Positions 1-10,392 of a DNA stretch of 64,000 nucleotides are shown here, piece after piece (position 1 is the stretch's first letter; the number at the start of each line of letters is the position of its first letter). Made by a program: the position numbers and the translations under genes. The notes beneath the pieces were generated by a model that ran no database searches, was not told the DNA's origin, and was given only the letters and a program-made list of their open reading frames with translations. Location of the stretch: positions 2,520,769 to 2,584,768 of the forward strand of contig CP136575.1 in the NCBI GenBank assembly GCA_035196065.1. Reading direction: 5' to 3'. The stretch comes from Sphingobium sp. Lineage in GTDB: Bacteria > Pseudomonadota > Alphaproteobacteria > Sphingomonadales > Sphingomonadaceae.

Positions 1-98
1 ATGTTGGCGATCGCATTGCCCCCTGCGCCACCGACACCGATGACTGCAATTTTCGGCTTCAATTCATCGACGATTGGCGGACCGATGTTGATGCTCAT
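1..98 (-). CDS. ftsZ: Cell division protein FtsZ (N-terminal 32 codons only)
   Basis: Only the first 32 codons are inside the window; the gene continues beyond base 1. They read into PKIAVIGVGGAGGNAIANM, which is the first strand and nucleotide-binding glycine loop of FtsZ, the tubulin-like GTPase that forms the division ring. The ATG at 98-96 is preceded by a GGGAG about ten bases upstream. It is the last gene of the dcw cluster and is set apart from ftsA by 134 bases, the largest gap in the cluster, which suggests its own promoter. Identity is secure; nothing can be said of the rest of the protein. Confidence 0.95.
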   Translation of the reverse strand, partial: MSINIGPPIVDELKPKIAVIGVGGAGGNAIAN

Positions 99-129
99 TC
101 CTGTTCACTCCCTTGGCCAGTCTGGAGAA

Positions 130-135
130 ATTATA
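130..135 (-). promoter_or_regulatory. Candidate ftsZ promoter -10 element
   Basis: In the 134-base gap between ftsA and ftsZ the minus strand reads a perfect TATAAT, about 32 bases before the ftsZ ATG. No good -35 hexamer lies 16-18 bases further upstream, so this rests on the -10 match and on the unusual gap in a cluster where other genes overlap. The rest of the gap shows no gene. Confidence 0.35.
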
Positions 136-232
136 TAAGTAAAAGACCCCGTAATCTGCGCCTTGTTGCACAAAACTACGGGCAAAACACGTAAAAGTTA
201 CCCACAGGCTAACCTCACGGAAAGTAGGCTGT

Positions 233-1489
233 TCAGAAGTTTTCGCGTACTGCCTGCAAGATGCGGGCAATAACGCCGGTTTCTGCAGTTTTCATCGCAC
301 TATCAGAACCTTGCAACCCCAACCTCAGGTCATGCGGGTTGGAAACCGCATGTAGCGCTAACCCTGCAAGGGTCGAAAACGCCGGCCCCGAATGCGCTTC
401 CGGCAAGCCCGCAAGCTCTGTCGGGCGGCCGATGCGGACCATCCGGCCAAGCGCGGCCTGCATATGGTCGGCAAGCCCCTTCAACTCGGCGCCGCCGCCA
501 GACAGGACGACATGGTGGCGACCGGGATTGGAGAAGCCCATTTCCTTGAGCGCGCGGCCGACATCGGCAACCATAACGTCGATACGTTGCGCAATAATCG
601 CGTTCAACTCCGCCCTCGTAATCCGAGGACGATCGCTTTGAGTGCTATCGCCCGGAGCGCCAACGTCGAGGCTTTCCTGATGATCGCGTGGAGAGGTAAT
701 TGCCGAACCGTGGAAGCATTTCAGCCGCTCGGCTTCCGCACGGCGCACCCCGAACACTGAGGCTATTTCATCGGTGATGTCCGCCCCGCCCTGTTGCAGC
801 GTAACCAGCCCGGCGAGCATGCCGCCGATAAACACGGAAACATTCGTAACCGCCGCACCCATTTCAACCAGGGCCACGCCCAGTTCACGCTCCTCGGCGC
901 TGAGGCAGGCAAGACCCGCTGCAACCGGGGATGCGACAATCGCGTCAACGCCCAGATGCGATGCCCGCGCCGTCATATCGAGATTGCGAACAGGCGCAGG
1001 ATCGGCAAGCACGGCGTGGATATCAACGCCGAGGCGGTCGGCATAAAGCCCCAAAGGATTGGCGACGCCTGCATTACCATCAAGCGAATAGAGTGTGGGA
1101 CTGAGATGAAGGACAATCTTGCCGCGCGTATCGATATTGAGCCGTCCGGCGGTCAGCAAATCGTCAATATCCGCCTGCTCCACGCGATCGCCGCCCAGAT
1201 CGATTTCGACTGGCGATAATAAGCTATCGAGCCCGCCTGCGGACATGCCGAGCCAGGCTCGGTCGATATTAATGCCTGCGATCCGCTCGGCCTGCTCGAC
1301 CGCATGACGCACCGAAAGTTCAGCAAGCTGCATGTCGGCAATGCAGCCCCGGACAACACCCTTGCTTTCGCGCTGACCTGTGCCCAGCACATGGATAGCA
1401 CCGCTTTCATCAACGCCCGCAATCAGCGCCGACACTTTCGACGATCCGATATCCAGCGTTGAAATGATCTTTTCGTAACGAACAGCCAT
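233..1489 (-). CDS. ftsA: Cell division protein FtsA
   Basis: FtsA is the actin-like ATPase that tethers FtsZ filaments to the membrane and recruits later division proteins. The 418-residue product opens with the phosphate-1 motif LDIGSSKVSALIAG (about residues 12-25). The second phosphate motif region VVLSGGGAELKGL lies in the C-terminal third. The last 14 residues (GVIARILQAVRENF) can form the amphipathic helix that attaches FtsA to the membrane. Length is normal for the family. Its ATG shares one base with the ftsQ stop codon (TGATG), so translation is probably coupled. Confidence 0.97.
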   Translation of the reverse strand: MAVRYEKIISTLDIGSSKVSALIAGVDESGAIHVLGTGQRESKGVVRGCIADMQLAELSVRHAVEQAERIAGINIDRAWLGMSAGGLDSLLSPVEIDLGGDRVEQADIDDLLTAGRLNIDTRGKIVLHLSPTLYSLDGNAGVANPLGLYADRLGVDIHAVLADPAPVRNLDMTARASHLGVDAIVASPVAAGLACLSAEERELGVALVEMGAAVTNVSVFIGGMLAGLVTLQQGGADITDEIASVFGVRRAEAERLKCFHGSAITSPRDHQESLDVGAPGDSTQSDRPRITRAELNAIIAQRIDVMVADVGRALKEMGFSNPGRHHVVLSGGGAELKGLADHMQAALGRMVRIGRPTELAGLPEAHSGPAFSTLAGLALHAVSNPHDLRLGLQGSDSAMKTAETGVIARILQAVRENF

Positions 1490-2412
1490 CAGGCAGCCAC
1501 CCCGCTGCTACCCGCGTTCGAAGTTGGCTTTTCTTCGTCTACTTCTATCTCAACGACAGGCTCTTTCGCGGCGCGGCGCATATAGGCCCGATCGGGATCA
1601 CGTAGGTCGAAATGGATGATGTCGCGACCGAGCAGGCGATGAACGCCGTCCATGCGTGTGAAATTGACCAGCGCCTGTGCTGCCAGAACATCGCCTTCGG
1701 GAAGCGACAAGGTCTCGCCAGTCTTGAAACGCAAATCCCAACGCCGGTTACCGACCCAGCTTGCACCGGCAACCTGATCTTTCAGCGATTGCGCACTATC
1801 GAGCAGCTTCCCCAAAGCCACAACTTGGCGGTCGGCACCTTCGCCGTTGATCACTGGTAGTTTGCCAACTTCAGTGGCGCCGATTTTCTCAAGCTCCACG
1901 CCCTGATCGTCAATCAGCGAATAAATGCCGCCGCGTTGCCATACTGCGGTCGGCTTTCGCTCGATGATGTCAACCACCAGCGTATCGGGAAGACGGCGAG
2001 TGACTCGCACATCCTTGATCCAGCCATAATTGATCAGGTCAGACCGGATTTTGTCGATATCGACCAGCGGCATCGCCCGATCCTTCTCGGCCAAGACGAT
2101 ATCATAGACCTTCAACTGGTCGACACGGTCCATTCCGGTGATTTCGACCCGCTTCACCTCGAAACCCACATTGGCGGCAAGCTGGGCATATTGGCGGTAA
2201 GCAGCCTGTGGAACGCCGAACCAGTTGGCAATCACGCAAGCAATCAATAGCCCAATGGTGAGCAGGATCCAAGTCAGCGCACGCTGGATATCCTCTTCTG
2301 TGAACGGCAGAATCCGGAACAACCGATCGATGATGCTGGCCTGCCGTACTGTTTTGCGCGGCGCAGCCTTGCGCGCCTTGGCAGGCGCTTTGCGCGCTGA
2401 AGTGGTTTTCAT
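1489..2412 (-). CDS. ftsQ: Cell division protein FtsQ
   Basis: FtsQ is a bitopic membrane protein of the FtsQLB divisome complex. The 307-residue product has a very basic cytoplasmic tail (residues 1-40, rich in Lys/Arg/Ala). One membrane segment follows at about 45-66, then a POTRA domain at about 85-155 beginning FEVKRVEITGM. The C-terminal beta domain ends in an acidic, low-complexity tail. The ATG overlaps the ddl stop by four bases (ATGA), and the gene sits in its standard place between ddl and ftsA. Confidence 0.96.
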   Translation of the reverse strand: MKTTSARKAPAKARKAAPRKTVRQASIIDRLFRILPFTEEDIQRALTWILLTIGLLIACVIANWFGVPQAAYRQYAQLAANVGFEVKRVEITGMDRVDQLKVYDIVLAEKDRAMPLVDIDKIRSDLINYGWIKDVRVTRRLPDTLVVDIIERKPTAVWQRGGIYSLIDDQGVELEKIGATEVGKLPVINGEGADRQVVALGKLLDSAQSLKDQVAGASWVGNRRWDLRFKTGETLSLPEGDVLAAQALVNFTRMDGVHRLLGRDIIHFDLRDPDRAYMRRAAKEPVVEIEVDEEKPTSNAGSSGVAA

Positions 2413-3332
2413 CCCAGGGCCTCCTTCACAAGAAGGTCGACCAACTGCTCATAGCTAATACCCATTTCACGTGCCTGTTCGGGTACGAGGCTGAGCGGCG
2501 TCATCCCCGGCTGGGTATTAGTTTCAAGCACGAAAACGCCGTTGCGGCCGAGATCATCATCCCATCGAAAATCTGTGCGTGACGCACCCTTGCAGCCGAG
2601 CATCTGGTGCGCACGCAGCGCAAGTTCCATCATGTAATCGGCAATGTCCTCGGGAATTTGGGCCGGGCAGACATGTTCTGTCAGGCCATCAGTATATTTG
2701 GCATCGAAATCGTAAAAGCCGCTCTTGGGAACCAATTCGGTCACACACAGCGCTTTTCCACCCAGCACTGCGACGGTGAGTTCGCGCCCCTTGATAAAGG
2801 GTTCGGCGAGCAGTTCGTCAAATTCCTGCCAGGGGCCGACCGCGTCACGCGATATCGGATTGCCGTAATTGCCTTCAGGGGTGATGATTGCGACCCCGAC
2901 TGAACTGCCTTCATTCACAGGTTTCAGAACATATGGCCGCGGGAGCGGATCTCCTGAATAAAGGCTTTCGCTCGAAACCATCTTGCCCTTGGGCATCGGA
3001 ATTCCGGCCGGCACCAGTCGCTGTTTCGTCAACTCCTTGTCGATCGCGATAACCGAGGTGACCATGCCACTATGGGTGTATTTGATCCCCATCAGATCGA
3101 GCATTCCCTGCACGCTTCCGTCTTCGCCCGGAACGCCATGCAGAGCGTTGAACACGACATCAGGCTTCAGGCTGGTAAGAGTCGCGGCAATGTTCCGGTC
3201 CATGTCGACCCGGCTGACCTTATAGCCCGCCTTTTCAAGCGCATCGGCGACGCCATTGCCGCTCATCAGCGAAACCGGCCGTTCTTTAGACCAACCACCC
3301 ATGAGGACTGCTACATGAATCGGTTCGCTCAC
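2409..3332 (-). CDS. ddl: D-alanine--D-alanine ligase
   Basis: Ddl joins two D-alanines with ATP to make the terminal dipeptide of the peptidoglycan stem. ATP-grasp hallmarks are visible: HGVPGEDG near residue 75, KPVNEGSSVG near 150 and the magnesium/substrate loop ETNTQPGMTPLSLVPEQ near 280. I place the start at the GTG at 3332-3330, giving 307 residues ([15 protein letters not shown]). This GTG overlaps the murB stop as GTGA, the same coupling used through the cluster, and leaves no extra tail. A longer frame starting ten codons upstream would run into murB and is less likely. Confidence 0.95.
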   Translation of the reverse strand: MSEPIHVAVLMGGWSKERPVSLMSGNGVADALEKAGYKVSRVDMDRNIAATLTSLKPDVVFNALHGVPGEDGSVQGMLDLMGIKYTHSGMVTSVIAIDKELTKQRLVPAGIPMPKGKMVSSESLYSGDPLPRPYVLKPVNEGSSVGVAIITPEGNYGNPISRDAVGPWQEFDELLAEPFIKGRELTVAVLGGKALCVTELVPKSGFYDFDAKYTDGLTEHVCPAQIPEDIADYMMELALRAHQMLGCKGASRTDFRWDDDLGRNGVFVLETNTQPGMTPLSLVPEQAREMGISYEQLVDLLVKEALG

Positions 3333-4228
3333 TTGGCTGCCCCCACTCGTTGTATTTCCCAATGCAGGTCGACGCCCGATTTCGCCTTAACGCGTCGGCG
3401 GACCTCTTCACCCAGTTCCTCGATTTCGGCGCTCGAAGCATCGCCTATGTTTATCAGGAAATTGGTATGCTTTTCCGAAACCTGCGCGCCGCCAATCTGA
3501 AGGCCGCGGCAACCCGCTTCATCGACCAGTTGCCACGCTTTCTGGCCATCGGGATTCTTGAAAGTGGACCCGCCGGTTTTGGATCGAAGCGGTTGCGATG
3601 CTTCACGACTGGCAGAGATACGGTCCATCTCTGCCTGAATGGCATCTGCATCTCCAGCCCTACCTCGAAACCGCGCAGCAACCACGATTGCACCCGCGGG
3701 CAATTCGCTGTGCCGATAGCTATAATGGAGATCATCGACCGACAGTGTGGCAATCTTGCCATCACGCAAAACCACGTCGCAATCGACAAGGATATCCTTT
3801 ACCTCACCACCATAAGCGCCGCCATTCATGCGCACGAAGCCACCAACAGTGCCGGGAATCGAGCGGAGAAATTCCATACCGGCAATGCCATTGTCGCGTG
3901 CGGTCGAAGAAACGAGGATACCGCTGGCGCCTGCGCCACAATCAAGCGTCACATTATCAACATCAGATACCTTGGCAAACGCCTTACCAAGCCGAACGAC
4001 GACACCCGCAACACCGCCATCACGCACGATCAGGTTTGAACCCAGCCCCAGTGCCATCACGGGCACTGATGGATCGAGCTCGGATAAAAAATCAGCTAGG
4101 TCCTTCACGTCGGCAGGCTCAAACAGCCATTCCGCCGGGCCACCTGACTTGAACCACACCAACGGCGCAAGCTGCGCATCCTGCGTCAACTTTCCCCTGA
4201 CGGGCGGCAAGGCGTAGCAAACGTTCAT
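3329..4228 (-). CDS. murB: UDP-N-acetylenolpyruvoylglucosamine reductase
   Basis: MurB is the FAD- and NADPH-dependent enzyme that reduces UDP-GlcNAc-enolpyruvate to UDP-MurNAc. The FAD-binding loop [12 protein letters not shown], the GAYGGEV segment and the active-site stretch GGSTFKNP, with the serine that protonates the intermediate, are all present. The chosen ATG at 4228-4226 overlaps the murC stop (ATGA) and gives 299 residues, a normal length. An upstream in-frame start would add 14 residues inside murC and is not favoured. Confidence 0.96.
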   Translation of the reverse strand: MNVCYALPPVRGKLTQDAQLAPLVWFKSGGPAEWLFEPADVKDLADFLSELDPSVPVMALGLGSNLIVRDGGVAGVVVRLGKAFAKVSDVDNVTLDCGAGASGILVSSTARDNGIAGMEFLRSIPGTVGGFVRMNGGAYGGEVKDILVDCDVVLRDGKIATLSVDDLHYSYRHSELPAGAIVVAARFRGRAGDADAIQAEMDRISASREASQPLRSKTGGSTFKNPDGQKAWQLVDEAGCRGLQIGGAQVSEKHTNFLINIGDASSAEIEELGEEVRRRVKAKSGVDLHWEIQRVGAAK

Positions 4229-5631
4229 GCCTTGGCGGCTCTTATCGCAACGGCGAGTCCCGCCGCCCATTTGGTGATATCCCCTGCACCAAGACAGACA
4301 ACCATATCCCCGTCACGCGTCTTGCCTGCTAGTTCGCGCGCAAGCGTCTCGGCGCTTTCAATTTCCTGCGCACTATGGTGCCCGCGCCGCTTGATCTTAC
4401 CGACCAGTTCCGCGCTGCTGACGCCTTCGATAGGTGCTTCGCCAGCGGCATAAACCGGCGTCACATAGACCATATCGGCGTCGTTAAATGCGGTAGCGAA
4501 ATCTTCCATCAGATTACCGAGGCGCGAGTATCGGTGCGGCTGGCACACTGCAATCACACGGCCTTTGACGCCTTCACGCGCTGCGGAAAGCACTGCGCGA
4601 ATTTCAACCGGATGGTGGCCATAATCGTCGATGATGGTCACACCATCGACCTCGCCCACCTTGGTAAAGCGGCGCTTCACTCCGCCGAATTTGGCAAAGC
4701 CATTCTCTACCTGCGCATCGGTCATCCCGCGTTCAAGACCCACAGCAATCGCGGCGAGTGCATTCTGCACATTGTGTCGACCCGACATTGGCAGGAAAAC
4801 GTCCTTGATCTCGCGCTTGCTGCCGTCACGCACCCGGATCACTACGTCAAACGTGTTGCCACCTAGTTCGGGGCGAACATTGTCCGCCCGCACGTCGGCT
4901 TGTGCAGAAAAGCCGTAGGTCAGGATGCGGCGGTCGCGAATGCGCGGTATGATCGCCTGCACTTCGGGATGATCGAGGCACAGAATCGCGACCCCATAAA
5001 ACGGCACATTTTCGATGAATTCGATATACGCGGCCTTCGCCCGATCGAAATCTCCATAATGATCAAGATGTTCGGGGTCGATATTGGTGACGACGGCGAT
5101 CGTGCCATCAAGACGCAGGAAGCTTCCATCACTTTCATCGGCCTCAACCACCATCCAGTCGCTATCGCCAAGGCGGGCATTAGACCCATAGCTGTTGATG
5201 ATGCCGCCATTGATGACTGTAGGATCCAACCCGCCTGCATCAAGCATCGCCGCGATCAGTGAGGTAGTTGTCGTCTTGCCATGCGTTCCCGCTACCGCAA
5301 CGGTATATTTCAGCCGCATCAGTTCAGCGAGCATCTCCGCCCGGCGCACGATCGGGATACGCCTCTCCAGCGCCGCCTCAACTTCGGGATTGCCGCGCTT
5401 CACTGCTGTGGATGTGACGACAACCGCCGCGTCGCCCAGATTGGTGGCGTCATGGCCGATCATCACATTGATCCCGCGCTCACGAAGCCCTTCAACGACA
5501 TAGCCCTCGGCAATGTCGCTGCCCTGCACCGAATAGCCCAGATTGTGCATCACTTCGGCAATACCGGACATGCCGATCCCGCCTATACCGACGAAATGGA
5601 TCGTGCCGATATCGGTTCCCACACCCTTCAT
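4225..5631 (-). CDS. murC: UDP-N-acetylmuramate--L-alanine ligase
   Basis: MurC adds L-alanine to UDP-MurNAc, the first of the ATP-dependent stem-peptide ligations. The N-terminal Rossmann motif [16 protein letters not shown], the ATP loop [11 protein letters not shown] (about residues 115-125) and [10 protein letters not shown] are textbook Mur-ligase features. The ATG at 5631 overlaps the murG stop by four bases, giving 468 residues. The open frame extends 49 codons further upstream, but that part lies inside murG, has no family similarity that I can see, and is rejected. Confidence 0.97.
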   Translation of the reverse strand: MKGVGTDIGTIHFVGIGGIGMSGIAEVMHNLGYSVQGSDIAEGYVVEGLRERGINVMIGHDATNLGDAAVVVTSTAVKRGNPEVEAALERRIPIVRRAEMLAELMRLKYTVAVAGTHGKTTTTSLIAAMLDAGGLDPTVINGGIINSYGSNARLGDSDWMVVEADESDGSFLRLDGTIAVVTNIDPEHLDHYGDFDRAKAAYIEFIENVPFYGVAILCLDHPEVQAIIPRIRDRRILTYGFSAQADVRADNVRPELGGNTFDVVIRVRDGSKREIKDVFLPMSGRHNVQNALAAIAVGLERGMTDAQVENGFAKFGGVKRRFTKVGEVDGVTIIDDYGHHPVEIRAVLSAAREGVKGRVIAVCQPHRYSRLGNLMEDFATAFNDADMVYVTPVYAAGEAPIEGVSSAELVGKIKRRGHHSAQEIESAETLARELAGKTRDGDMVVCLGAGDITKWAAGLAVAIRAAKA

Positions 5632-6812
5632 ACTGCGGCTTCCTTTGCCATGGCCGGCTGTGCACCGCCGAGATTTAGGCCATTTTCCTCTCGCGTCGTC
5701 AGCGTGTGCATCAACGGCGCACGGCCGAAGGATTCGACAAGATCGGCTAGATCGTGAACGGCATCCGGCCGCCCACAACTTTTTGCTGCACGCGCCGCAT
5801 TTTCGAGCGTTTCGGGCAGCAGCGCCATTTTCTGGATCTGTTTTGCAAGCTCGACCGGCGTAAAGGCGGCCTGATTGATCGCGCGTGCACCGCCTGCCTG
5901 CACCATTTCACTGACATTATAGGCCTGATGATTATCCATCGCGCTGGGAAGTGGAACGAGGATGGCTGGCCGGCCTGAACAGGTCAATTCCGCAATCGTC
6001 GACGCGCCTGCGCGCCCGATCACCAAATGTGACCAGCCTAACCATTCGGGGAAGTCGTCAAGATAGGTCGCAAGCTGAGCAGGTATCTGGTGGTCGGCAT
6101 AGGTAGCGCGAACCTTTTCAATATCCTCAGCCCGGCATTGCTGAGTTACTTGCAAACGGCGGCGTAGATTGAGCGGCAAGCGGGCAAGTGCGTCAGGCAC
6201 GATATCAGAAAGGATCGACGCGCCCTGACTGCCACCCGTTACTAGGACGCGAAACACCCCATCCTCGATGAACGGCGGAAAAGGCTCATCGCGCAACGCG
6301 ACGACTTCGGCGCGCACGGGGTTGCCAACCAAATGCACCTTTTCCGAATGGCCGGACTTGATCCGCTGGACATCCGGATAGGCAGTGGCAATCGCATTGA
6401 CCTTGCCTGCAACCAGCCGGTTGACCCGACCGAGCACGGCATTTTGTTCATGCACAATCGTTGGGATTTTATGCGAGAAAGCCGCGAGGAGCGCAGGTAG
6501 CGCCGGATAGCCGCCAAAGCCGATCACAGCAGTAGGGTCAAACTCGTCGAACAATTCGCGGGCCATCGCCCGACCGCGCCAGATATTGCGCGCTGCGGCA
6601 AACCAGCCGCGCGGACCGCCGGCAACGCGACCCGCCGGCATGACGTGCATATCCATGCCGTCAGGACAACCCGGAATGGCAGAACCCCGATTATCGGTGA
6701 TCAGGGCAAGCTGATGCCCTCGACGCATCAATTCTGCGCCCAGTGCATAAGCAGGGATGATATGTCCACCGGTGCCACCAGCGGCGAGGACGAAATTGCG
6801 CGAGACTGTCAT
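5628..6812 (-). CDS. murG: Lipid II synthase MurG (GlcNAc transferase)
   Basis: MurG is the peripheral membrane glycosyltransferase that transfers GlcNAc from UDP-GlcNAc to lipid I to make lipid II. The product starts [18 protein letters not shown], containing the GGTGGHIxPA acceptor loop. Further G-loops follow ([22 protein letters not shown]), then the donor-binding segment [13 protein letters not shown]. The 394-residue length includes a C-terminal tail of roughly 30 residues beyond the usual end. It lies three bases after ftsW and overlaps murC. Confidence 0.97.
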   Translation of the reverse strand: MTVSRNFVLAAGGTGGHIIPAYALGAELMRRGHQLALITDNRGSAIPGCPDGMDMHVMPAGRVAGGPRGWFAAARNIWRGRAMARELFDEFDPTAVIGFGGYPALPALLAAFSHKIPTIVHEQNAVLGRVNRLVAGKVNAIATAYPDVQRIKSGHSEKVHLVGNPVRAEVVALRDEPFPPFIEDGVFRVLVTGGSQGASILSDIVPDALARLPLNLRRRLQVTQQCRAEDIEKVRATYADHQIPAQLATYLDDFPEWLGWSHLVIGRAGASTIAELTCSGRPAILVPLPSAMDNHQAYNVSEMVQAGGARAINQAAFTPVELAKQIQKMALLPETLENAARAAKSCGRPDAVHDLADLVESFGRAPLMHTLTTREENGLNLGGAQPAMAKEAAV

Positions 6813-6815
6813 CGT

Positions 6816-8039
6816 TCAACGCCCATTCCCGATATAGGGAGACTGGTCAAGAAAAGGGTTGCGCCGCGTTAGCGCAAGCAACAGCCCGCAGCACAAGCAC
6901 AGTGCCAACGTCGACGACCCGCCATAGCTGATGAATGGCAAGGTCATACCCTTTGATGGGAAAATCCCGAGATTAACCGCGATATTGATCATTGCCTGAC
7001 CGCAAAATTGTGCGGCAAGACCAGTCACCGCCAAAAGGATGAACTGGTCCTGCTCATCCAACATACGGACCACGACACGCACAAGGATTGCGAAGAACAG
7101 AAACGCAATCACCATACAGGCAATCAGTCCAAACTCCTCGCCAATGACGGAGAAGATATAGTCGGTATGCGCCTCTGGTAAGGCGAATTTACGGGTACCC
7201 AGCCCCGGCCCGGTGCCGATCAGGCCGCCTGCGGTGAGCGTCGCCATCGCTAGCTTATCATGGGTGATGCCATCGGTTCCGAACAACCAGGCGTCGATAC
7301 GCTGCTGTGCCACCGAGTAGAAATTATAAGCCGCAACGATACCAACCACGCCACCAATCACACTTGACCAGAGCAGCTTTGCCTGCACGCCCGAAACCAT
7401 CATCAATGCAAACCAGATGCCACAGAAAAGGATCGTCTGGCCCAGGTCGGGCTGGAGCATCAGGAACGCGCAAATCAGCCCGGTAAGAAGCATTGTTATC
7501 GTGCGGACGGGCAGGCTTGGATCGCGTTGGCGCCAGCTGATCACCCAAGCCATGGTCACGGCATAACATGGCTTCAGAAACTCCGATGGCTGAAAACTCG
7601 CAGGACCGAGCCCGAACCAACGCTGTGCGCCATTCACTTCCTTCCCCAAGAGCGGAACCAGCAGCAGCAACCCAAGAAAAATGCAGAAGCCGCCAATCGC
7701 TATCCGCTTTGCCTGTTCGCGTGGGTACATCGAAATCACGAACATGAAGGGAATGCCGAGCGCGACCCAAGCAAGTTGTTTGTAGAAGAAATAGAGCGGA
7801 CTGAGCGTCGCGCTATCGGTCGAAAGCCGCTTTGCTGTTGCCGGCGATCCGGCGGCGACAGCGATCAATCCGATCGCAATCAGCACAAGGATCAACGAAA
7901 GCAAGACGCGATCCAGTTCCCAGAACCAGATGCTCAACGGCGACCGGTCGCCGCGCCCTAGACGGTTTGACAAATCGCGCTTGCCGCCAAAACCTGGCGG
8001 CAGATTGTTTCCATTGCCCTGCAATATGCCAAACATCAC
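6816..8039 (-). CDS. ftsW: Septal peptidoglycan glycosyltransferase FtsW
   Basis: FtsW is the SEDS-family polymerase that works with FtsI to make septal peptidoglycan. The 407-residue protein has a soluble N-terminal stretch of about 40 residues followed by many hydrophobic segments. SEDS signatures are present: KEVNGAQRWFGLGPASFQPSE, with the NGA..W pattern, and the C-terminal GMTLPFISYGGSS. The ATG overlaps the murD stop (ATGA). The partner transpeptidase FtsI is encoded upstream in the same operon. Confidence 0.96.
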   Translation of the reverse strand: MMFGILQGNGNNLPPGFGGKRDLSNRLGRGDRSPLSIWFWELDRVLLSLILVLIAIGLIAVAAGSPATAKRLSTDSATLSPLYFFYKQLAWVALGIPFMFVISMYPREQAKRIAIGGFCIFLGLLLLVPLLGKEVNGAQRWFGLGPASFQPSEFLKPCYAVTMAWVISWRQRDPSLPVRTITMLLTGLICAFLMLQPDLGQTILFCGIWFALMMVSGVQAKLLWSSVIGGVVGIVAAYNFYSVAQQRIDAWLFGTDGITHDKLAMATLTAGGLIGTGPGLGTRKFALPEAHTDYIFSVIGEEFGLIACMVIAFLFFAILVRVVVRMLDEQDQFILLAVTGLAAQFCGQAMINIAVNLGIFPSKGMTLPFISYGGSSTLALCLCCGLLLALTRRNPFLDQSPYIGNGR

Positions 8040-9325
8040 GCACCCCTTTCGCGCAACGAAGCCACTATTTCCCGAAAAGAATCGCCGCGATGCTCGAAAT
8101 CGCGAAACTGGTCGAACGAAGCGCAGGCCGGCGAAAGCAATATTGTCTCGTTCGACTTGGCAGCCGCAGCAGCCGCATTGGTAGCCGTTTCAAGATCAAC
8201 ATAGACCGAAACCTCAACCTTACCGTCCAGCAAAGCGGCCAGCTTTGCGCCATCCTGCCCAAAGGCATAGGCCGCGCGCACATTCGCAATATGTTGCAGG
8301 CAGGCGTCAAGATCATCGCCCTTTGCCTGCCCACCAAGGAGCCAATGGATCGCCGGATATGCGCCCAGTGCAGGTGCCGTCGACGTCGGATTGGTTGCTT
8401 TGCTGTCGTTGACGTAAAGGACGCCGCCTATTTCGCCAAGCGGCTCCATCCGGTGCGATAGCCCGGGATAACTTGCCAGCCCGACCTCGATCGTTTGCGC
8501 ATCAATTCCGAGAGCCGCGCAGGCAGCAATTGCACAGGCGACATTCTGGGCATTGTGCGGGCCCTTGAGCGCTGGCCAGCGCGACTGGTCAGTCACATCC
8601 TTTGCCGACACCCGCTTCAGCCTATGATGCACGCGGCTTGCGATCATCCGGCACGGATCGTCATCGACGGCGATCACCGAAAGTCTGTCCGCATGCTGCA
8701 TGAGGAACAAGCGTTCCTTTGCAGCGGCATAATCCATAAAGCTGTCATAGCGGTCGAGATGATCGGGCGTGATGTTGGTCAGCACCGCAATGTCACAATC
8801 CAGGCTCTGCGTCAGATCGATTTGGAAGCTCGACAGTTCAAGAACATAGACCCCGCCTTCGGGCAAGGGATCGCGCGACAGGATCGGAAGGCCGATATTC
8901 CCGCCCATTAGCGTCGGCAAACCTGCAGTCTTGACCATATGGTGCAGCAGCGCGGTGGTGGTCGACTTGCCATTGGTGCCGGTTATGCCGATTACCTTGT
9001 GTGGGGGCAGTGTGGCGCGCGCTTGGGCAAATAATTCAACATCGCCGATGATCGGCACATTCGCATCACGCGCCCGGTTGGTAATCGGATGGCTGTTGAG
9101 CGGCACACCCGGCGACAAGACCAATCCGTCAAAGCCTGAAAGGTCGATCTGCATCGGATCAGCAAGTTCGACGTTGCCTTCGACCTGCGCCCGTGCCTCT
9201 GCTTTGCTGTCCCACGCGGTGATCTGCGCGCCGCTTGCAAGCAGCGCACGAAGCGTCGCAAGGCCGGAACGGGCAAGACCGAGGACGATGTAGCGTTTTC
9301 CGCGAAAGGCCTCCGATAGGATCAT
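8036..9325 (-). CDS. murD: UDP-N-acetylmuramoyl-L-alanine--D-glutamate ligase
   Basis: MurD adds D-glutamate to UDP-MurNAc-L-Ala. The N-terminal [13 protein letters not shown]ossmann motif, the ATP loop [18 protein letters not shown] and the [10 protein letters not shown] segment identify it. The ATG at 9325 overlaps the mraY stop by four bases and gives 429 residues. A 28-codon upstream extension would lie inside mraY and is rejected. Confidence 0.96.
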   Translation of the reverse strand: MILSEAFRGKRYIVLGLARSGLATLRALLASGAQITAWDSKAEARAQVEGNVELADPMQIDLSGFDGLVLSPGVPLNSHPITNRARDANVPIIGDVELFAQARATLPPHKVIGITGTNGKSTTTALLHHMVKTAGLPTLMGGNIGLPILSRDPLPEGGVYVLELSSFQIDLTQSLDCDIAVLTNITPDHLDRYDSFMDYAAAKERLFLMQHADRLSVIAVDDDPCRMIASRVHHRLKRVSAKDVTDQSRWPALKGPHNAQNVACAIAACAALGIDAQTIEVGLASYPGLSHRMEPLGEIGGVLYVNDSKATNPTSTAPALGAYPAIHWLLGGQAKGDDLDACLQHIANVRAAYAFGQDGAKLAALLDGKVEVSVYVDLETATNAAAAAAKSNETILLSPACASFDQFRDFEHRGDSFREIVASLRERGA

Positions 9326-10392
9326 CTCAGCTTTAGTGTCGCCAATCCTGCCAGTGCTAGCACGAACGAAATGATCCAGAAACGAATCACGACCGTCGAT
9401 TCGGGCCATCCCAATTGTTCGAAATGGTGGTGGATAGGTGCCATGCGGAATACTCGCCGCCCAGTTCGTTTGAACCAGAAAACCTGTATGACCACCGATA
9501 GCGCTTCAATGACGAAGAGACCGCCAATAATTGCGAGCACAAATTCATGGTGCGCAACTACTGCGATCGCACCCAGCGTGCCACCAAGCGCGAGACTGCC
9601 CGTGTCGCCCATGAACACCGCAGCCGGCGGAGCATTGAACCATAGAAAGGCAAGGCCTGCACCGATAATCGCACCGCACAGGATAGAGAGATCCCCTGCC
9701 CCGAGAAAGAAGGGAATGCCCAGATATTCCGCATAACGCACATTGCCCACCAGATAGGCGATAAGCATGAATGCAAGCGAGGCAATGATCACCGGCATGG
9801 TCGCCAATCCGTCAAGCCCATCCGTTAGGTTCACGGCATTGCCAAAGGCAACGATCACAAATGCGCCAAATGGAATGTACCAGTAGCCAAGGTCGGCAAC
9901 CGGGCCATTGACGAACGGGAAATAGAGCTTTCCACCCGACTGGTGGACGATCAAGGCGACGGCGGCGCCTGCGATGATGAATTCAATCAGCAGGCGCAGC
10001 TTACCGGAAACCCCTGCTGTGCTGCGCTTTTTGACCTTGTCATAATCGTCCATAAAACCGACAAGTCCGAAGCCGAGCATCACGACAATGCAAGCCCAGA
10101 CATAAGTGTTGGATAGATCCATCCAGAGCAGCATCGATATCGCAATCGATGTAAGGATCATCAGCCCACCCATGGTGGGTGTACCTACCTTGGCAAGATG
10201 GGTCTGCGGACCATCTGAGCGGATCGGCTGCCCCTTGCCCTGTCGGACTCTCAGCATGCTTATGAAGCGCGGCCCAATGATCAGTCCGATCAGGAAGGCC
10301 GTGCCTACCGCCGCCCCGGATCGAAAGGTCAAATAGCGGAAAAGGTTTAGAAATCCCGCAAAATCAAAATATTCGGCAAGCCAATAAAGCAT
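9322..10392 (-). CDS. mraY: Phospho-N-acetylmuramoyl-pentapeptide transferase
   Basis: MraY is the polytopic membrane enzyme that transfers phospho-MurNAc-pentapeptide to undecaprenyl phosphate to give lipid I. Catalytic and substrate motifs are all visible: [44 protein letters not shown] and [13 protein letters not shown]. About ten hydrophobic segments fit the family, and 356 residues is the usual length. The ATG shares one base with the murF TAA stop. Confidence 0.97.
   Translation of the reverse strand: MLYWLAEYFDFAGFLNLFRYLTFRSGAAVGTAFLIGLIIGPRFISMLRVRQGKGQPIRSDGPQTHLAKVGTPTMGGLMILTSIAISMLLWMDLSNTYVWACIVVMLGFGLVGFMDDYDKVKKRSTAGVSGKLRLLIEFIIAGAAVALIVHQSGGKLYFPFVNGPVADLGYWYIPFGAFVIVAFGNAVNLTDGLDGLATMPVIIASLAFMLIAYLVGNVRYAEYLGIPFFLGAGDLSILCGAIIGAGLAFLWFNAPPAAVFMGDTGSLALGGTLGAIAVVAHHEFVLAIIGGLFVIEALSVVIQVFWFKRTGRRVFRMAPIHHHFEQLGWPESTVVIRFWIISFVLALAGLATLKLR

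Noticed and set aside
198-206. DnaA-box-like TTACCCACA in the ftsA-ftsZ gap
   Set aside because: It has a C where the consensus TTWTNCACA needs T, and there is no second box or AT-rich unwinding region, so an origin is not supported.
5632-5778. 49-codon upstream extension of murC
   Set aside because: Lies wholly inside murG; the ATGA overlap and Rossmann motif fix the start at 5631.
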